A stretch of 64,000 nt of DNA from Sphingomonas sp. PP-CC-1A-547 (GTDB lineage: Bacteria; Pseudomonadota; Alphaproteobacteria; Sphingomonadales; Sphingomonadaceae), in the NCBI RefSeq assembly GCF_003610375.1, contig NZ_RAPZ01000012.1, positions 1-64,000 of the forward strand, written 5' to 3'. Under the pieces are notes generated by a model. The model saw only the letters and a program-made list of their open reading frames with translations, searched no databases and was not told where the DNA came from. Below, piece after piece: positions 56,763 to 64,000 of this stretch. The first letter of the stretch is position 1. Every line of letters begins with the position of its first letter. Both the position numbers and the translations under genes were made by a program.

Positions 56763-57740
56763 TTAGAGGGAACCTCCGCGGAGCTTGTATGTTCCGGCGG
56801 CGAGAATAGCACGAGGATCGCGGACCGCCAGCATTGCCCTCAGCGCGGCGTGCTTGTCGGGCGCGGCGGCGTAGTAGCGCTGCCAGATCCGCAGGCCCAT
56901 CCAATAGCCGAGTTCGGGTGGCCAGCCGGCGGGCGGCGTGGAGTAGTTGCCGATCCAGCGCGCATAGGCCTTGGCTTCGGGCGAGCCTTCCTCGGGGTCG
57001 TCCTTGTCGGTGAGGCGGCGGGTGAGCGCGATGTCAGCCTGCATCTGGTGCCAGAGTTCGGCCTCGCGCGGGGTGGCCCAGGCGGCGCGGGCGGCGTCGG
57101 GCTCCTCGCCGGTGACGAGTTGCGCGATGAAGTCCGCCGCGCCTTCGACCAGGATCGCGGTGAGCAGGGGGTCGCGGGCGAGCGTCATGCCGGCGTCCTG
57201 CTGGAACGAATGCACCGTCTCGTGGGCGAAGAAATGGCGGAGCGTCTGGCGGAGTTTCTCGGGCGTCGGCGACAGGCGGCACAGCACTTCGAGCCCGAGC
57301 ACCTGTGCGCCGGGCTTGGCGGTGCCGCCGGACGTGTTCGCGCCGAAGACTATATAGACTTGTGGGAGCTTCACGTCGGGGAGTGCGCCGTGGAGACCGA
57401 GATAGATCGCGCGGAGATCGGCGGTGGCGGCCTTGGCGGCGGGGAGGCAGGTCTTGATCGCCTGCGCGTAGCGGGTGGGGTTGGTGGCGATGGCGCGCGC
57501 TAGCGTATCCGCGTCGACGATCCGGCCGGGGGTGAAGACGCCAATCCCGAAACTGCCCTTGTCGAGATACTCGCGTTTGAGTTGCGCGGCGGTGGGTTTG
57601 CCCTTGGTCTTGGCGAAGAGCGCGGCGAAGCGGTCGGCGTCTTCGGTGTGGATCGTTGCGGTGAGTGGGTCGGCTGGTGGGGGACGATTCGTCGCTGCCG
57701 CGGGGAGGAGGGCGAGCGCGAGGATCAGCGGGCGGAGCAT
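56763..57740 (-). CDS. Putative gluzincin-type zinc metalloprotease (DUF2268-like)
   Basis: 325-aa exported protein from ATG 57740; a signal peptide (MLRPLILALALLPAAATNR) is present. The zinc motif HETVH lies in FFAHETVHSFQQ (about residue 158), and 21 residues later VEGAADFIAQ supplies the third ligand Glu in the HExxH...E pattern of gluzincins. The rest (ELGYWMGLRIWQRYYAAAPD) resembles DUF2268-like proteins. Substrate unknown. Confidence 0.78.
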   Translation of the reverse strand: MLRPLILALALLPAAATNRPPPADPLTATIHTEDADRFAALFAKTKGKPTAAQLKREYLDKGSFGIGVFTPGRIVDADTLARAIATNPTRYAQAIKTCLPAAKAATADLRAIYLGLHGALPDVKLPQVYIVFGANTSGGTAKPGAQVLGLEVLCRLSPTPEKLRQTLRHFFAHETVHSFQQDAGMTLARDPLLTAILVEGAADFIAQLVTGEEPDAARAAWATPREAELWHQMQADIALTRRLTDKDDPEEGSPEAKAYARWIGNYSTPPAGWPPELGYWMGLRIWQRYYAAAPDKHAALRAMLAVRDPRAILAAGTYKLRGGSL

Positions 57741-57788
57741 GGTGAGCAGCGTATCGCGTGTTTGCCGGGGCGCCAGAGCGGATATTGC

Positions 57789-57913
57789 AATCCTCCCCCG
57801 CCAGGGGGAGGTGTCGCCGAAGGGGACGGAGGGGGAGGACACGAATCCGGCGTGGTCGCTTGCCGCCCCCTCCGTCAGGCTACGCCTGCCACCTCCCCCT
57901 TGCGGGGGAGGAT
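57789..57913. repeat. Type E inverted repeat, copy 3 (full)
   Basis: Arms AATCCTCCCCCGCCAGGGGG and CCCCCTTGCGGGGGAGGATC. The right half is almost the same as the half copy at 14502. It lies upstream of the protease gene, 43 nt before a type C element; the two fill the 358-bp gap to the reductase gene. Confidence 0.9.
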
Positions 57914-57956
57914 CGTTAGGTGGCGGCGACCTGCAACGCTCCACCTTCTATTCTAC

Positions 57957-58062
57957 CCACCCCGGCGGAGGCCGGGGCCCAGTTGAAAAGGTGGCAATAA
58001 CGAGGTGCCGCCATCCGTTAGCAACGTCCCCCAACTGGGCCCCGGCCTTCGCCGGGGGGGTG
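57957..58062. repeat. Type C palindromic repeat, copy 8
   Basis: Outer arms CCCACCCCGGCGGAGGCCGG and CCGGCCTTCGCCGGGGGGG, core AAGGTGGCAATAACG and CGTTAGCAACGTCC. I use this copy to define the forward orientation of the family. Confidence 0.92.
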
Positions 58063-58099
58063 GCCTAGGTTAACGGAACGCTCTGGAAAGTCGGAAGGC

Positions 58100-59113
58100 T
58101 CAGAACCCCTCCAGCACGATTTTCCCCTTGGCCGTATGGCTCTCGATCCGCTCATGCGCCTTCCGCAAATTCGCCGCGTCGATCCGCCCGAAATTCTCCG
58201 CGAGCGTCGTCCGGATCGTCCCCGCATCCACCAGCCGCGCGACCTCGTCGAGCAACACCCCCTGCTCGCCCATGTCCGCGGTCTGGAACAGCGAGCGCGT
58301 GTACATCAGCTCCCAGTGCACCGAGATCGACTTCTGCTTGAGCGGGACGATGTCGAGCGTCTTCGGATCGTCGATCAGCGCCAGCCGGCCCTGCGGCGCC
58401 AGCAGCTCGCCGATCTCGGCGATGTGTTCGTCGGTATGCGTCGTGGAGAACACGAACCCCGGCGTTCCCAGCCCGAGCGCCTCGACCTGCGCGGCGAGCG
58501 GCTTACGGTGGTCGATCACATGATGCGCGCCGAGCTCCTCGACCCAGCCACGCGTCTCGTCGCGCGAGGCGGTGGCGATCACGGTCAGGTCGGTGAGCTG
58601 CCGCGCGAGCTGGATCGTGATCGAGCCGACCCCGCCTGCCCCGCCGATGATCAGAATCGCGTTCGCCGCACCGGGAACGGGTTTGCGCACATCGAGCCGG
58701 TCGAACAGCGTCTCCCACGCGGTGACCGAGGTCAGCGGCAGCGCCGCCGCCTGCGCCCAGTCGAGCGACGTCGGCTTGTGGCCGACGATACGCTCGTCGA
58801 CGAGGTGATACTCCGAATTGGTACCCGGCCGGTCGATCGCGCCTGCGTAGAACACGTCATCGCCGATTTTGAACCCGGTCACGTCCGGACCGATCGCGAC
58901 GACGACGCCCGATGCGTCCCAGCCGAGCACCTGCGGCTTGCCGTCGGGATCTTCGCGACGCTGGCGGATCTTGGTGTCGACCGGGTTGACCGACACCGCC
59001 TTCACTTCGACCAGCAGGTCGCGGCCGGTCGCCTCGGGCTTGGGGAGATCGAATTCGACGAGCGACTGCGGATCGTCGATCGGGAGCGACTTGGTATAGC
59101 CGATGGCGCGCAT
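58100..59113 (-). CDS. Zinc-type alcohol dehydrogenase-like / quinone reductase family protein
   Basis: 337-aa MDR-superfamily oxidoreductase. The GroES-like N-terminal domain starts MRAIGYTKSLPIDDPQSLVE, and the nucleotide-binding domain carries IIGGAGGVGSITIQLARQ. The Cys ligands of a catalytic zinc site are absent, so it is probably a zinc-independent NADPH reductase of the ZADH1/quinone-oxidoreductase group. Confidence 0.88.
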   Translation of the reverse strand: MRAIGYTKSLPIDDPQSLVEFDLPKPEATGRDLLVEVKAVSVNPVDTKIRQRREDPDGKPQVLGWDASGVVVAIGPDVTGFKIGDDVFYAGAIDRPGTNSEYHLVDERIVGHKPTSLDWAQAAALPLTSVTAWETLFDRLDVRKPVPGAANAILIIGGAGGVGSITIQLARQLTDLTVIATASRDETRGWVEELGAHHVIDHRKPLAAQVEALGLGTPGFVFSTTHTDEHIAEIGELLAPQGRLALIDDPKTLDIVPLKQKSISVHWELMYTRSLFQTADMGEQGVLLDEVARLVDAGTIRTTLAENFGRIDAANLRKAHERIESHTAKGKIVLEGF

Positions 59114-59265
59114 GCTGGAACTCCTGTGATGTCACCGACAAGCTGTCCACGCGGCCGCCCGGTTTCAAGGAGAACTGTTGGCAAGCCTGAGTGTATTATC
59201 TATATACGCCACTTGAACGCGGGGCGGGTTGCAGCCACGATGCCCCACCGAACGGAGACACGAGC

Positions 59266-60477
59266 ATGGCGACGACCCCGAACACGCTGACGGAAGAGCC
59301 GGGCCTGGTGCTGACCCCGCCCGATCCGGTGCCCACGGTCGCGGCCGCGAAGGCATCCGGCCTCGTGCCCGTCGATGCCGGCGTGAAATCGCAGCTGGAG
59401 GAGCGCGTGTCGGGCTTCGTCACCGATCTCGTCGCGCAGGACGTCAATTCGCCCGAATTCGGCAAGCGCGTCGACGCGATCACTGCGATGGGCGCGAAGG
59501 AAATCCGCGACGCCGCCGGCCAGTCGAACCGCTTCCTCGATCGCCCGGTCAAGGCGATGGATCAGGAGACCGGCGTCGGCAAGGACCTGGCCGAGCTGCG
59601 CCGGGTCGTCGAGGATCTCGATCCCGGCAAGAAGGGCAACCTCACCGCGCCGCAGAAGCTGTTCGGGATCATCCCGTTCGGTGGCAAGATGCGCAATTAT
59701 TTCGACGGCTATAAGTCGTCGCAGACGCACATCGCGCAGATCCTGAAGAGCCTCGGTTCGGGCAAGGACGAGTTGCTGATGGACAATGCCGCGATCGATA
59801 CCGAGCGCGCGAACCTGTGGGCGGCGATGGGGCGGCTTGAGCAGATGATCCATCTGTCGAAGACGATGGACGCCAAGCTGGAGGACGTCGCCAACGACCT
59901 CGACCACAGCGATCCCGCCAAGGCGAAGGCGATCCGCGAGACCGCGCTGTTCTACACGCGCCAGCGCACGCAGGACCTGCTGACGCAGATGGCGGTCACC
60001 GTGCAGGGCTATCTCGCGCTCGACCTGGTCAAGAAGAACAATGTCGAGCTGGTGAAGGGCGTAGATCGCGCCTCGACCACGACCGTGTCCGCGCTGCGCA
60101 CCGCGGTGACGGTGGCGCAGGCGCTGACCAACCAGAAGCTGGTGCTGGAGCAGATCACCGCGCTCAACACGACCACCGCGAACATCATCGATTCGACCGG
60201 CAAGCTGCTCAAATCGCAGACCGCGCAGATCCATGAGCAGGCGGCGTCGGCGACGATCCCGCTGGAGACGCTGCAGCGCGCGTTTCAGAATATCTACGAC
60301 ACGATGGACGCGATCGACGTGTTCAAGCTGAAGGCGCTCGATTCGATGAAGGTCACCGTCGGCGCGCTGTCGAACGAGGTCGACAAGTCGCGTGGCTATA
60401 TCGCGCGGGCTGAAGGGGCGACGCAGGGGCAACTTGGCGGACCGTCCGCCAGCCCGTTCAAGCTGGAGGCGATGTAA
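59266..60477 (+). CDS. telA: TelA/toxic anion resistance family protein
   Basis: 403-aa soluble, largely helical protein of the TelA family (tellurite and other stress resistance in several bacteria). ATG 59266 follows CGGAGACACGAGC. Conserved blocks include LDPGKKGNLTAPQKLFGIIP and ETALFYTRQRTQDLLTQMAV, then NTTTANIIDSTGKLLKSQT. The next gene, 5 bp away, encodes a membrane protein that fits as its partner. Confidence 0.92.
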   Translation: MATTPNTLTEEPGLVLTPPDPVPTVAAAKASGLVPVDAGVKSQLEERVSGFVTDLVAQDVNSPEFGKRVDAITAMGAKEIRDAAGQSNRFLDRPVKAMDQETGVGKDLAELRRVVEDLDPGKKGNLTAPQKLFGIIPFGGKMRNYFDGYKSSQTHIAQILKSLGSGKDELLMDNAAIDTERANLWAAMGRLEQMIHLSKTMDAKLEDVANDLDHSDPAKAKAIRETALFYTRQRTQDLLTQMAVTVQGYLALDLVKKNNVELVKGVDRASTTTVSALRTAVTVAQALTNQKLVLEQITALNTTTANIIDSTGKLLKSQTAQIHEQAASATIPLETLQRAFQNIYDTMDAIDVFKLKALDSMKVTVGALSNEVDKSRGYIARAEGATQGQLGGPSASPFKLEAM

Positions 60478-60482
60478 CCCTC

Positions 60483-61190
60483 GTGAGCGAAGTCGACGAC
60501 GCCATCGCCAGCGCCCGCGCCTCCTGGTCGCGCATTTCCGACGACCGGACGGGCACCGTCATCGCACGCTCGCCATCGCGGGGGCGGGCACGGCAGACGC
60601 AGGCGATCGGCAAGCGACTGACCCGGATCGCGGTCGCTGACGTCGCGATCCTGATCGCGGCGATGGTGATCGGCTGGATCGTGCCGCTCGGGATCGGCGG
60701 CGCGATGCTGGTGATGGCGCTGCTGGTCGCGGCCACGGTGTTGTTCGCGGTCTGGCCGGCGGAACGCGCACCCACACCCGAGCGGCTCGCGGCAGTCGAC
60801 ATCCGTGCCCTCCCCGCGCAGACCGAACGCTGGCTCGAAGCACAGCGCCCCGCCCTCCCCGCACCCGCGATGACGCTGGTCGACCGGATCGGCCTGCGCC
60901 TCGAAACACTGACCCCGCAACTCGCGACGCTCGACGCGAACACGCAGGAAGCGGTCGATGTGCGGAAGCTGATCGGTGAGCAGCTCCCCGCCTTCGTCAA
61001 GGATTACGAGAAGGTGCCGGCGTCGCTCCGCACCACCCCGCGCAACGGCCGCACGCCCGACGCCGAACTGGTCGACGGCCTGAAGCTGATCGAACAGGAA
61101 ATCGGCGAAATGACCGCCCGCCTCGCGCAGAGCGACCTCGACAACCTGTCGACCCGCGGCCGCTTCCTGGAGATGAAATACAAGGATTGA
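60483..61190 (+). CDS. TelA-linked membrane protein, 235 aa
   Basis: Starts at GTG 60483, 5 bp after telA stop. Two adjacent membrane segments lie at about residues 52-88 (VAILIAAMVIGWIVPLGIGG, then MALLVAATVLFAVWP), with a short basic N-terminus and a helical cytoplasmic or periplasmic C-terminal half (from EAQRPALPAPAMTLV). It resembles the XpaC-like membrane proteins found next to telA in other bacteria. Probable complex partner; no enzymatic motif seen. Confidence 0.8.
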   Translation: MSEVDDAIASARASWSRISDDRTGTVIARSPSRGRARQTQAIGKRLTRIAVADVAILIAAMVIGWIVPLGIGGAMLVMALLVAATVLFAVWPAERAPTPERLAAVDIRALPAQTERWLEAQRPALPAPAMTLVDRIGLRLETLTPQLATLDANTQEAVDVRKLIGEQLPAFVKDYEKVPASLRTTPRNGRTPDAELVDGLKLIEQEIGEMTARLAQSDLDNLSTRGRFLEMKYKD

Positions 61191-61194
61191 GGCG

Positions 61195-61365
61195 GTGAAG
61201 CGCACGCGGCTCAGCGTCTGCCGCAGGAAGGCACGCTTCGTCTCCGAAGCCGACGCGCTCGTCGTGGCGCAGACCGGACGCGTACCGCTCAGGGCCTATC
61301 GGTGCGACCGCTGCCTACAGTTCCACCTGACCAGTCGAACGAAGGGCAAGCGCATGCTCGGGTAG
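61195..61365 (+). CDS. 56-aa Cys-rich small protein
   Basis: GTG 61195 to TAG 61365 encodes a basic 56-aa protein opening KRTRLSVCRRKARF and ending in a Cys-x2-Cys segment, YRCDRCLQFHLTSRTKGK. One more Cys (in SVCRR) lies near the N-terminus and His residues follow, so a small zinc-binding fold is possible. It starts 4 bp after the membrane gene. The start codon is the only usable one, as an in-frame TGA lies at 61174. Ribosome binding is weak (GAGG too close). Confidence 0.6.
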   Translation: MKRTRLSVCRRKARFVSEADALVVAQTGRVPLRAYRCDRCLQFHLTSRTKGKRMLG

Positions 61366-61595
61366 CTGGCAATTCGCGGATCGAGCGGTGTTTCAATGAG
61401 AAGCGCTCGTCTGGCTTGCAGCGACCTCGACAATCTCACGACGCGCGCGTTTCGGAAATAAGATCGAATACGAGAAAGACGGCGCGCAGTAGCGCAAGCG
61501 CGTGCCATGAACTGCAATCAGACCCGATGAATTTAGACTTTGATCGTTGATCCGAATCATGCACGATGTCGCCGGATAGATCCGGAGGCTGGACC

Positions 61596-62729
61596 ATGAT
61601 CGGGTTGCTTTTCGTGCTGGCGATGCAGGCTGCTACACCCGACATCATCGTGTCGGGCAAACGTCTGGACGAAGCATACCAGGTCTGCGTCGAGCAAGGC
61701 TGCCCGCCGCTTCGCGATGCGCAGGTCTCGATCGCGTTTGCCGAACAGCAATTCCGCCAAGGCGCCTATCAGCGGGCCAGGCGGACACTCGCTGCCGCGG
61801 TTGCGCGCAACAAGCAAAATGCCGCGATCGCGCCAAAGCCGGTTGCGGCGCTATATGAAGCCTATGCGACGGTGTCGCTGCACGACGGCGAAATGGATGT
61901 CTTCAAGAAAGCGGTAGGTGGCCAAGTTCGCACGCTGCGCGAGAATTTACCGCGCGACGATCCCGCGGTGACTGCCGCCGCGTTCGCCACCGGCGACATG
62001 TGGCTGGCACTGCGCGACGGACGCACGGCCGAGCTTTCCTATCGCGCGGTCGAACGGCAGGCGCTTGCCGACGGCAACGCGACGTTGGCGATGCTGGCGA
62101 CATTGCGTCGCGCCGAACTGGCCAACGCGCGGAACGATCCCGCCGGGGCCGCCCGCCTTCTCGCCGAAGCCGAGGCAAGACCCGCCGCGACCGACCCCGC
62201 GCTTCGATCGGTGTCGCGGGTGGTCCGCTTGCGACTGGCAGCGCAACGTGCCGATGATGGTCAAGTCGACCGGTTGGTGCGGGAGATCGGCCACGACACG
62301 ACGACCCGACCGGTGCTGATCTGGGGCCCTCCCTATGAACCAACGGCAGAGGCGGCGGCACGGGACGCCGCCGCCAAATTCGACCTCAGGAACCCGGTGC
62401 CGGCCAGCTCGTCCGATGTCGGCTCGATCCAGTGGGTCGATATCGGGTTCTGGATCAAGCCCGATGGCAAGACCGACGATGCCGAGATCCTACGCGGATC
62501 GCGGTCGACGGGGTGGGCGGGGTATCTGGTCAAGCAGGTATCCGCGCGCCGCTATACGGGTACGGACGGAGCGGCGGGCGCGCGCGGCGTCTACAGGGTC
62601 GAGCGGTTCTCGCTGCGCGGCACGTATCAAACGCCTACCGGCAGTCTGATCAATAGACGGGCCGGCCCCGGCGAACTGGAGGTGCTCGACCTGACGCTGC
62701 CGGATACGACGATAACGGCAAGTCGCTGA
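61596..62729 (+). CDS. Exported TPR-like protein with TonB-C-like C-terminus
   Basis: 377 aa from ATG 61596 with GGAGG eight bases upstream. A signal peptide (MIGLLFVLAMQAATPD) is likely. Residues about 40-240 are helical repeats with an alanine-rich TPR-like pattern (AFAEQQFRQGAYQRARRTLA and similar). Residues about 275-345 (VDIGFWIKPDGKTDDAEILR, then YLVKQVSARRYTG) resemble the TonB C-terminal domain fold. No TonB membrane anchor is seen. Function unknown. Confidence 0.7.
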   Translation: MIGLLFVLAMQAATPDIIVSGKRLDEAYQVCVEQGCPPLRDAQVSIAFAEQQFRQGAYQRARRTLAAAVARNKQNAAIAPKPVAALYEAYATVSLHDGEMDVFKKAVGGQVRTLRENLPRDDPAVTAAAFATGDMWLALRDGRTAELSYRAVERQALADGNATLAMLATLRRAELANARNDPAGAARLLAEAEARPAATDPALRSVSRVVRLRLAAQRADDGQVDRLVREIGHDTTTRPVLIWGPPYEPTAEAAARDAAAKFDLRNPVPASSSDVGSIQWVDIGFWIKPDGKTDDAEILRGSRSTGWAGYLVKQVSARRYTGTDGAAGARGVYRVERFSLRGTYQTPTGSLINRRAGPGELEVLDLTLPDTTITASR

Positions 62730-62735
62730 CCGGCA

Positions 62736-63551
62736 CTAGCCGTTGATCGCGCGGGCCCGGTCCGCCAGGCGCTGGACTGCCGATGCATGTATTCCCGGCG
62801 TCGAGACAAGTACGCCGAACGCCTGCGGGCGCGGCTTGTTGAACACCAGCGGTGCACCGAGTGCATCGGTCACCACCGCACCCGCTTCGCTCGCGACGAG
62901 GATAGCGGCGGCGATGTCCCATTCGTTGCCCCAGCGCAGCGTGGCGACGAGGTCGGCTTCGTTGGCGGCTACCATGGCTATGCGCAGGGCGATCGAGTTG
63001 GGTTTGTGGACCATGACGAGGTCTCGGTCGGCTTTGGGGAGGGCGTCGACGGGCGTGCGGCTGCCGGGGAAGTCGGTGCGGTTGCCGGCTTTCAGCGTGA
63101 CGCCGTTGCGGGTAGCGCCCTGCCCTATGACCGCGTGCCAGCGTTCGTCGCGGGAGGGGGCTTCGAGGATGCCGATCACGGGCTTGCCGCGGTCGACCAG
63201 CGCGACCGAGACGCACCAGCCGGGACGGGCGCGGATATAGTCTCGCGTTCCGTCGATCGGGTCGACCACCCAGAGCAGGTCGTGGGCGAGGCGGTCGGCG
63301 TTGTCGGCGGTTTCTTCGGACAGCCAGCCGGCCTCGGGGAGCAAAGTCGACAGGCGCGCCTTGAGCATCCGGTCGATTGCGATGTCGAGTTCGCAGACCG
63401 GGCTGCCGGGGGTCTTTTCCCAGCGCTGGAAATCAGTGTCGAAGCGGTCGAGCGCCATCGCGCCAGCCTCCGCGGCGATACTCGCGACGGCGTCAGCCAT
63501 CGCGCGCAGCCACTCAGGGGACCGCTCGGGCGCGCGCCGCCGGTCAGCCAC
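62736..63551 (-). CDS. Inositol monophosphatase family protein
   Basis: 271 aa from GTG 63551. Magnesium-dependent phosphatase fold: first motif WLSEETADNADR, second motif DPIDGTRDYIRARPG with the metal-binding DPIDGT, and a C-terminal motif (EWDIAAAILVASEAG) with Asp. It may act on inositol phosphate, 3'(2'),5'-bisphosphate nucleotides or histidinol phosphate. Its start overlaps the end of the upstream pmbA by 8 bp on the same strand. Confidence 0.9.
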   Translation of the reverse strand: MADRRRAPERSPEWLRAMADAVASIAAEAGAMALDRFDTDFQRWEKTPGSPVCELDIAIDRMLKARLSTLLPEAGWLSEETADNADRLAHDLLWVVDPIDGTRDYIRARPGWCVSVALVDRGKPVIGILEAPSRDERWHAVIGQGATRNGVTLKAGNRTDFPGSRTPVDALPKADRDLVMVHKPNSIALRIAMVAANEADLVATLRWGNEWDIAAAILVASEAGAVVTDALGAPLVFNKPRPQAFGVLVSTPGIHASAVQRLADRARAING

Positions 63552-64000
63552 TCGCCACCGTCATGCCCTCCACGCGCAGCGTCGGCACGTTGACGCCGTA
63601 GCGGAATTCGAGGTCGTTGGCGGGGGTCATCGCGAGGAACATGTCCTTGACGTTGCCGGCGATCGTGAACTCGGCGACCGGCGTGGTGATCTGGCCGTTC
63701 TCGATGCGGAAGCCGGCGGCGCCACGGCTGTAATCGCCGGTCACGCCGTTCGCCCCGCCGCCCATCAATTCGGTGACGTAGACGCCCGACTCAATGTCCG
63801 CGATGAGCGTTTCGAGCGGCACATGGCCCGGCTCCATGAAGACGTTGCTGGTCGATACGCCGGGGCCGCCGCCGACACCGCGCGCGGCATGGCCGGTAGG
63901 TTCGAGGCCGAGTTGCCGCGCCGAGGCGGAGTCGAGCAGCCAGCGTTCGAGCATGCCGTCCTCGATGATGTCGCTTGGCGAGACAGGCAGGCCTTCGCCG
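63544..64000 (-). CDS. pmbA: PmbA/TldD family metalloprotease, 3' part only
   Basis: The frame runs off the window edge, so only the last 152 or so residues are seen. The C-terminal domain of PmbA is clear: MLERWLLDSASARQLGLEPT, then GVGGGPGVSTSNVFMEPG and VYVTELMGGGANGVTGDYSR, ending TLRVEGMTVASG. PmbA works with TldD in maturing peptides such as microcins and in degrading CcdA. The GxSR-like glycine run is typical. Confidence 0.92.
   Translation of the reverse strand, partial: GEGLPVSPSDIIEDGMLERWLLDSASARQLGLEPTGHAARGVGGGPGVSTSNVFMEPGHVPLETLIADIESGVYVTELMGGGANGVTGDYSRGAAGFRIENGQITTPVAEFTIAGNVKDMFLAMTPANDLEFRYGVNVPTLRVEGMTVASG

Overview
The window looks like ordinary chromosome from a high-GC alphaproteobacterium of the sphingomonad group (Sphingomonas or a close relative). 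This rests on gene content and order read from the sequence: lepB-rnc-era, hslVU, yajC-secD-secF-Mth938, bamD-recN-ligA, a bkd-type 2-oxoacid dehydrogenase operon, large Oar-like TonB receptors, a DUF3297 protein, and a very dense set of short GC-rich palindromic repeats. No species call is possible from sequence reading alone.

Layout. 1-6.7 kb: lepB-rnc-era (minus), then pgi, a DUF4174 protein and gor (plus). 6.7-14.5 kb: enoyl-CoA hydratase (minus), then an Oar-like TonB receptor, a GH144/glycoamylase-like lipoprotein, a thiolase and an SDR (plus). 14.6-19.8 kb: a minus-strand bkd operon (E1 alpha, E1 beta, E2, bactofilin-like mini-protein) and a fumarylacetoacetate hydrolase family gene. 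20-24 kb: DUF6894 protein, Crp/Fnr-type regulator, DEAD-box helicase, small conserved protein, nitroreductase. 24.1-30 kb: hslV-hslU, a two-gene lysis cassette (GH108 muramidase plus 3TM holin of GTA type), and maeB malic enzyme. 30.2-34.1 kb: tRNA-Pro(GGG), a monooxygenase, yajC-secD-secF and an Mth938-like gene. 34.3-43.3 kb: a glycosyltransferase, mannose-6-phosphate isomerase, bamD, recN, a small secreted protein, a Tat-signal SDR and ligA. 43.5-50.4 kb: a second Oar-like receptor, a LytS-type histidine kinase with its LytTR regulator, and a SleB-type hydrolase. 50.7-58 kb: ABC-F ATPase, DUF3297, a glycine-rich secreted protein, L,D-transpeptidase, typA and a gluzincin-like protease. 58-64 kb: an alcohol dehydrogenase-like reductase, telA with a membrane partner and a 56-aa Cys protein missed by size-limited ORF calling, a TPR/TonB-C-like protein, an inositol monophosphatase family gene and the 3' part of pmbA.

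The most unusual feature is the repeat landscape. I count about 31 palindromic elements in roughly ten families. One family (called C here, about 108 bp, 8 copies) has an asymmetric core and occurs in both orientations. Seven of its eight copies sit 22-43 nt from an element of a different family. A second family (A, a near-perfect 55-bp palindrome with no stop codon in any of six frames) has a copy lodged in frame inside ligA. A third family (D) makes up much of the linker of the E2 acyltransferase. Further elements interrupt the rnc-era, hslV-hslU and E1 beta-E2 gene pairs. This resembles the in-gene palindromic elements known from Rickettsia, but with different sequences. I see no prophage core, insertion sequence or CRISPR array.
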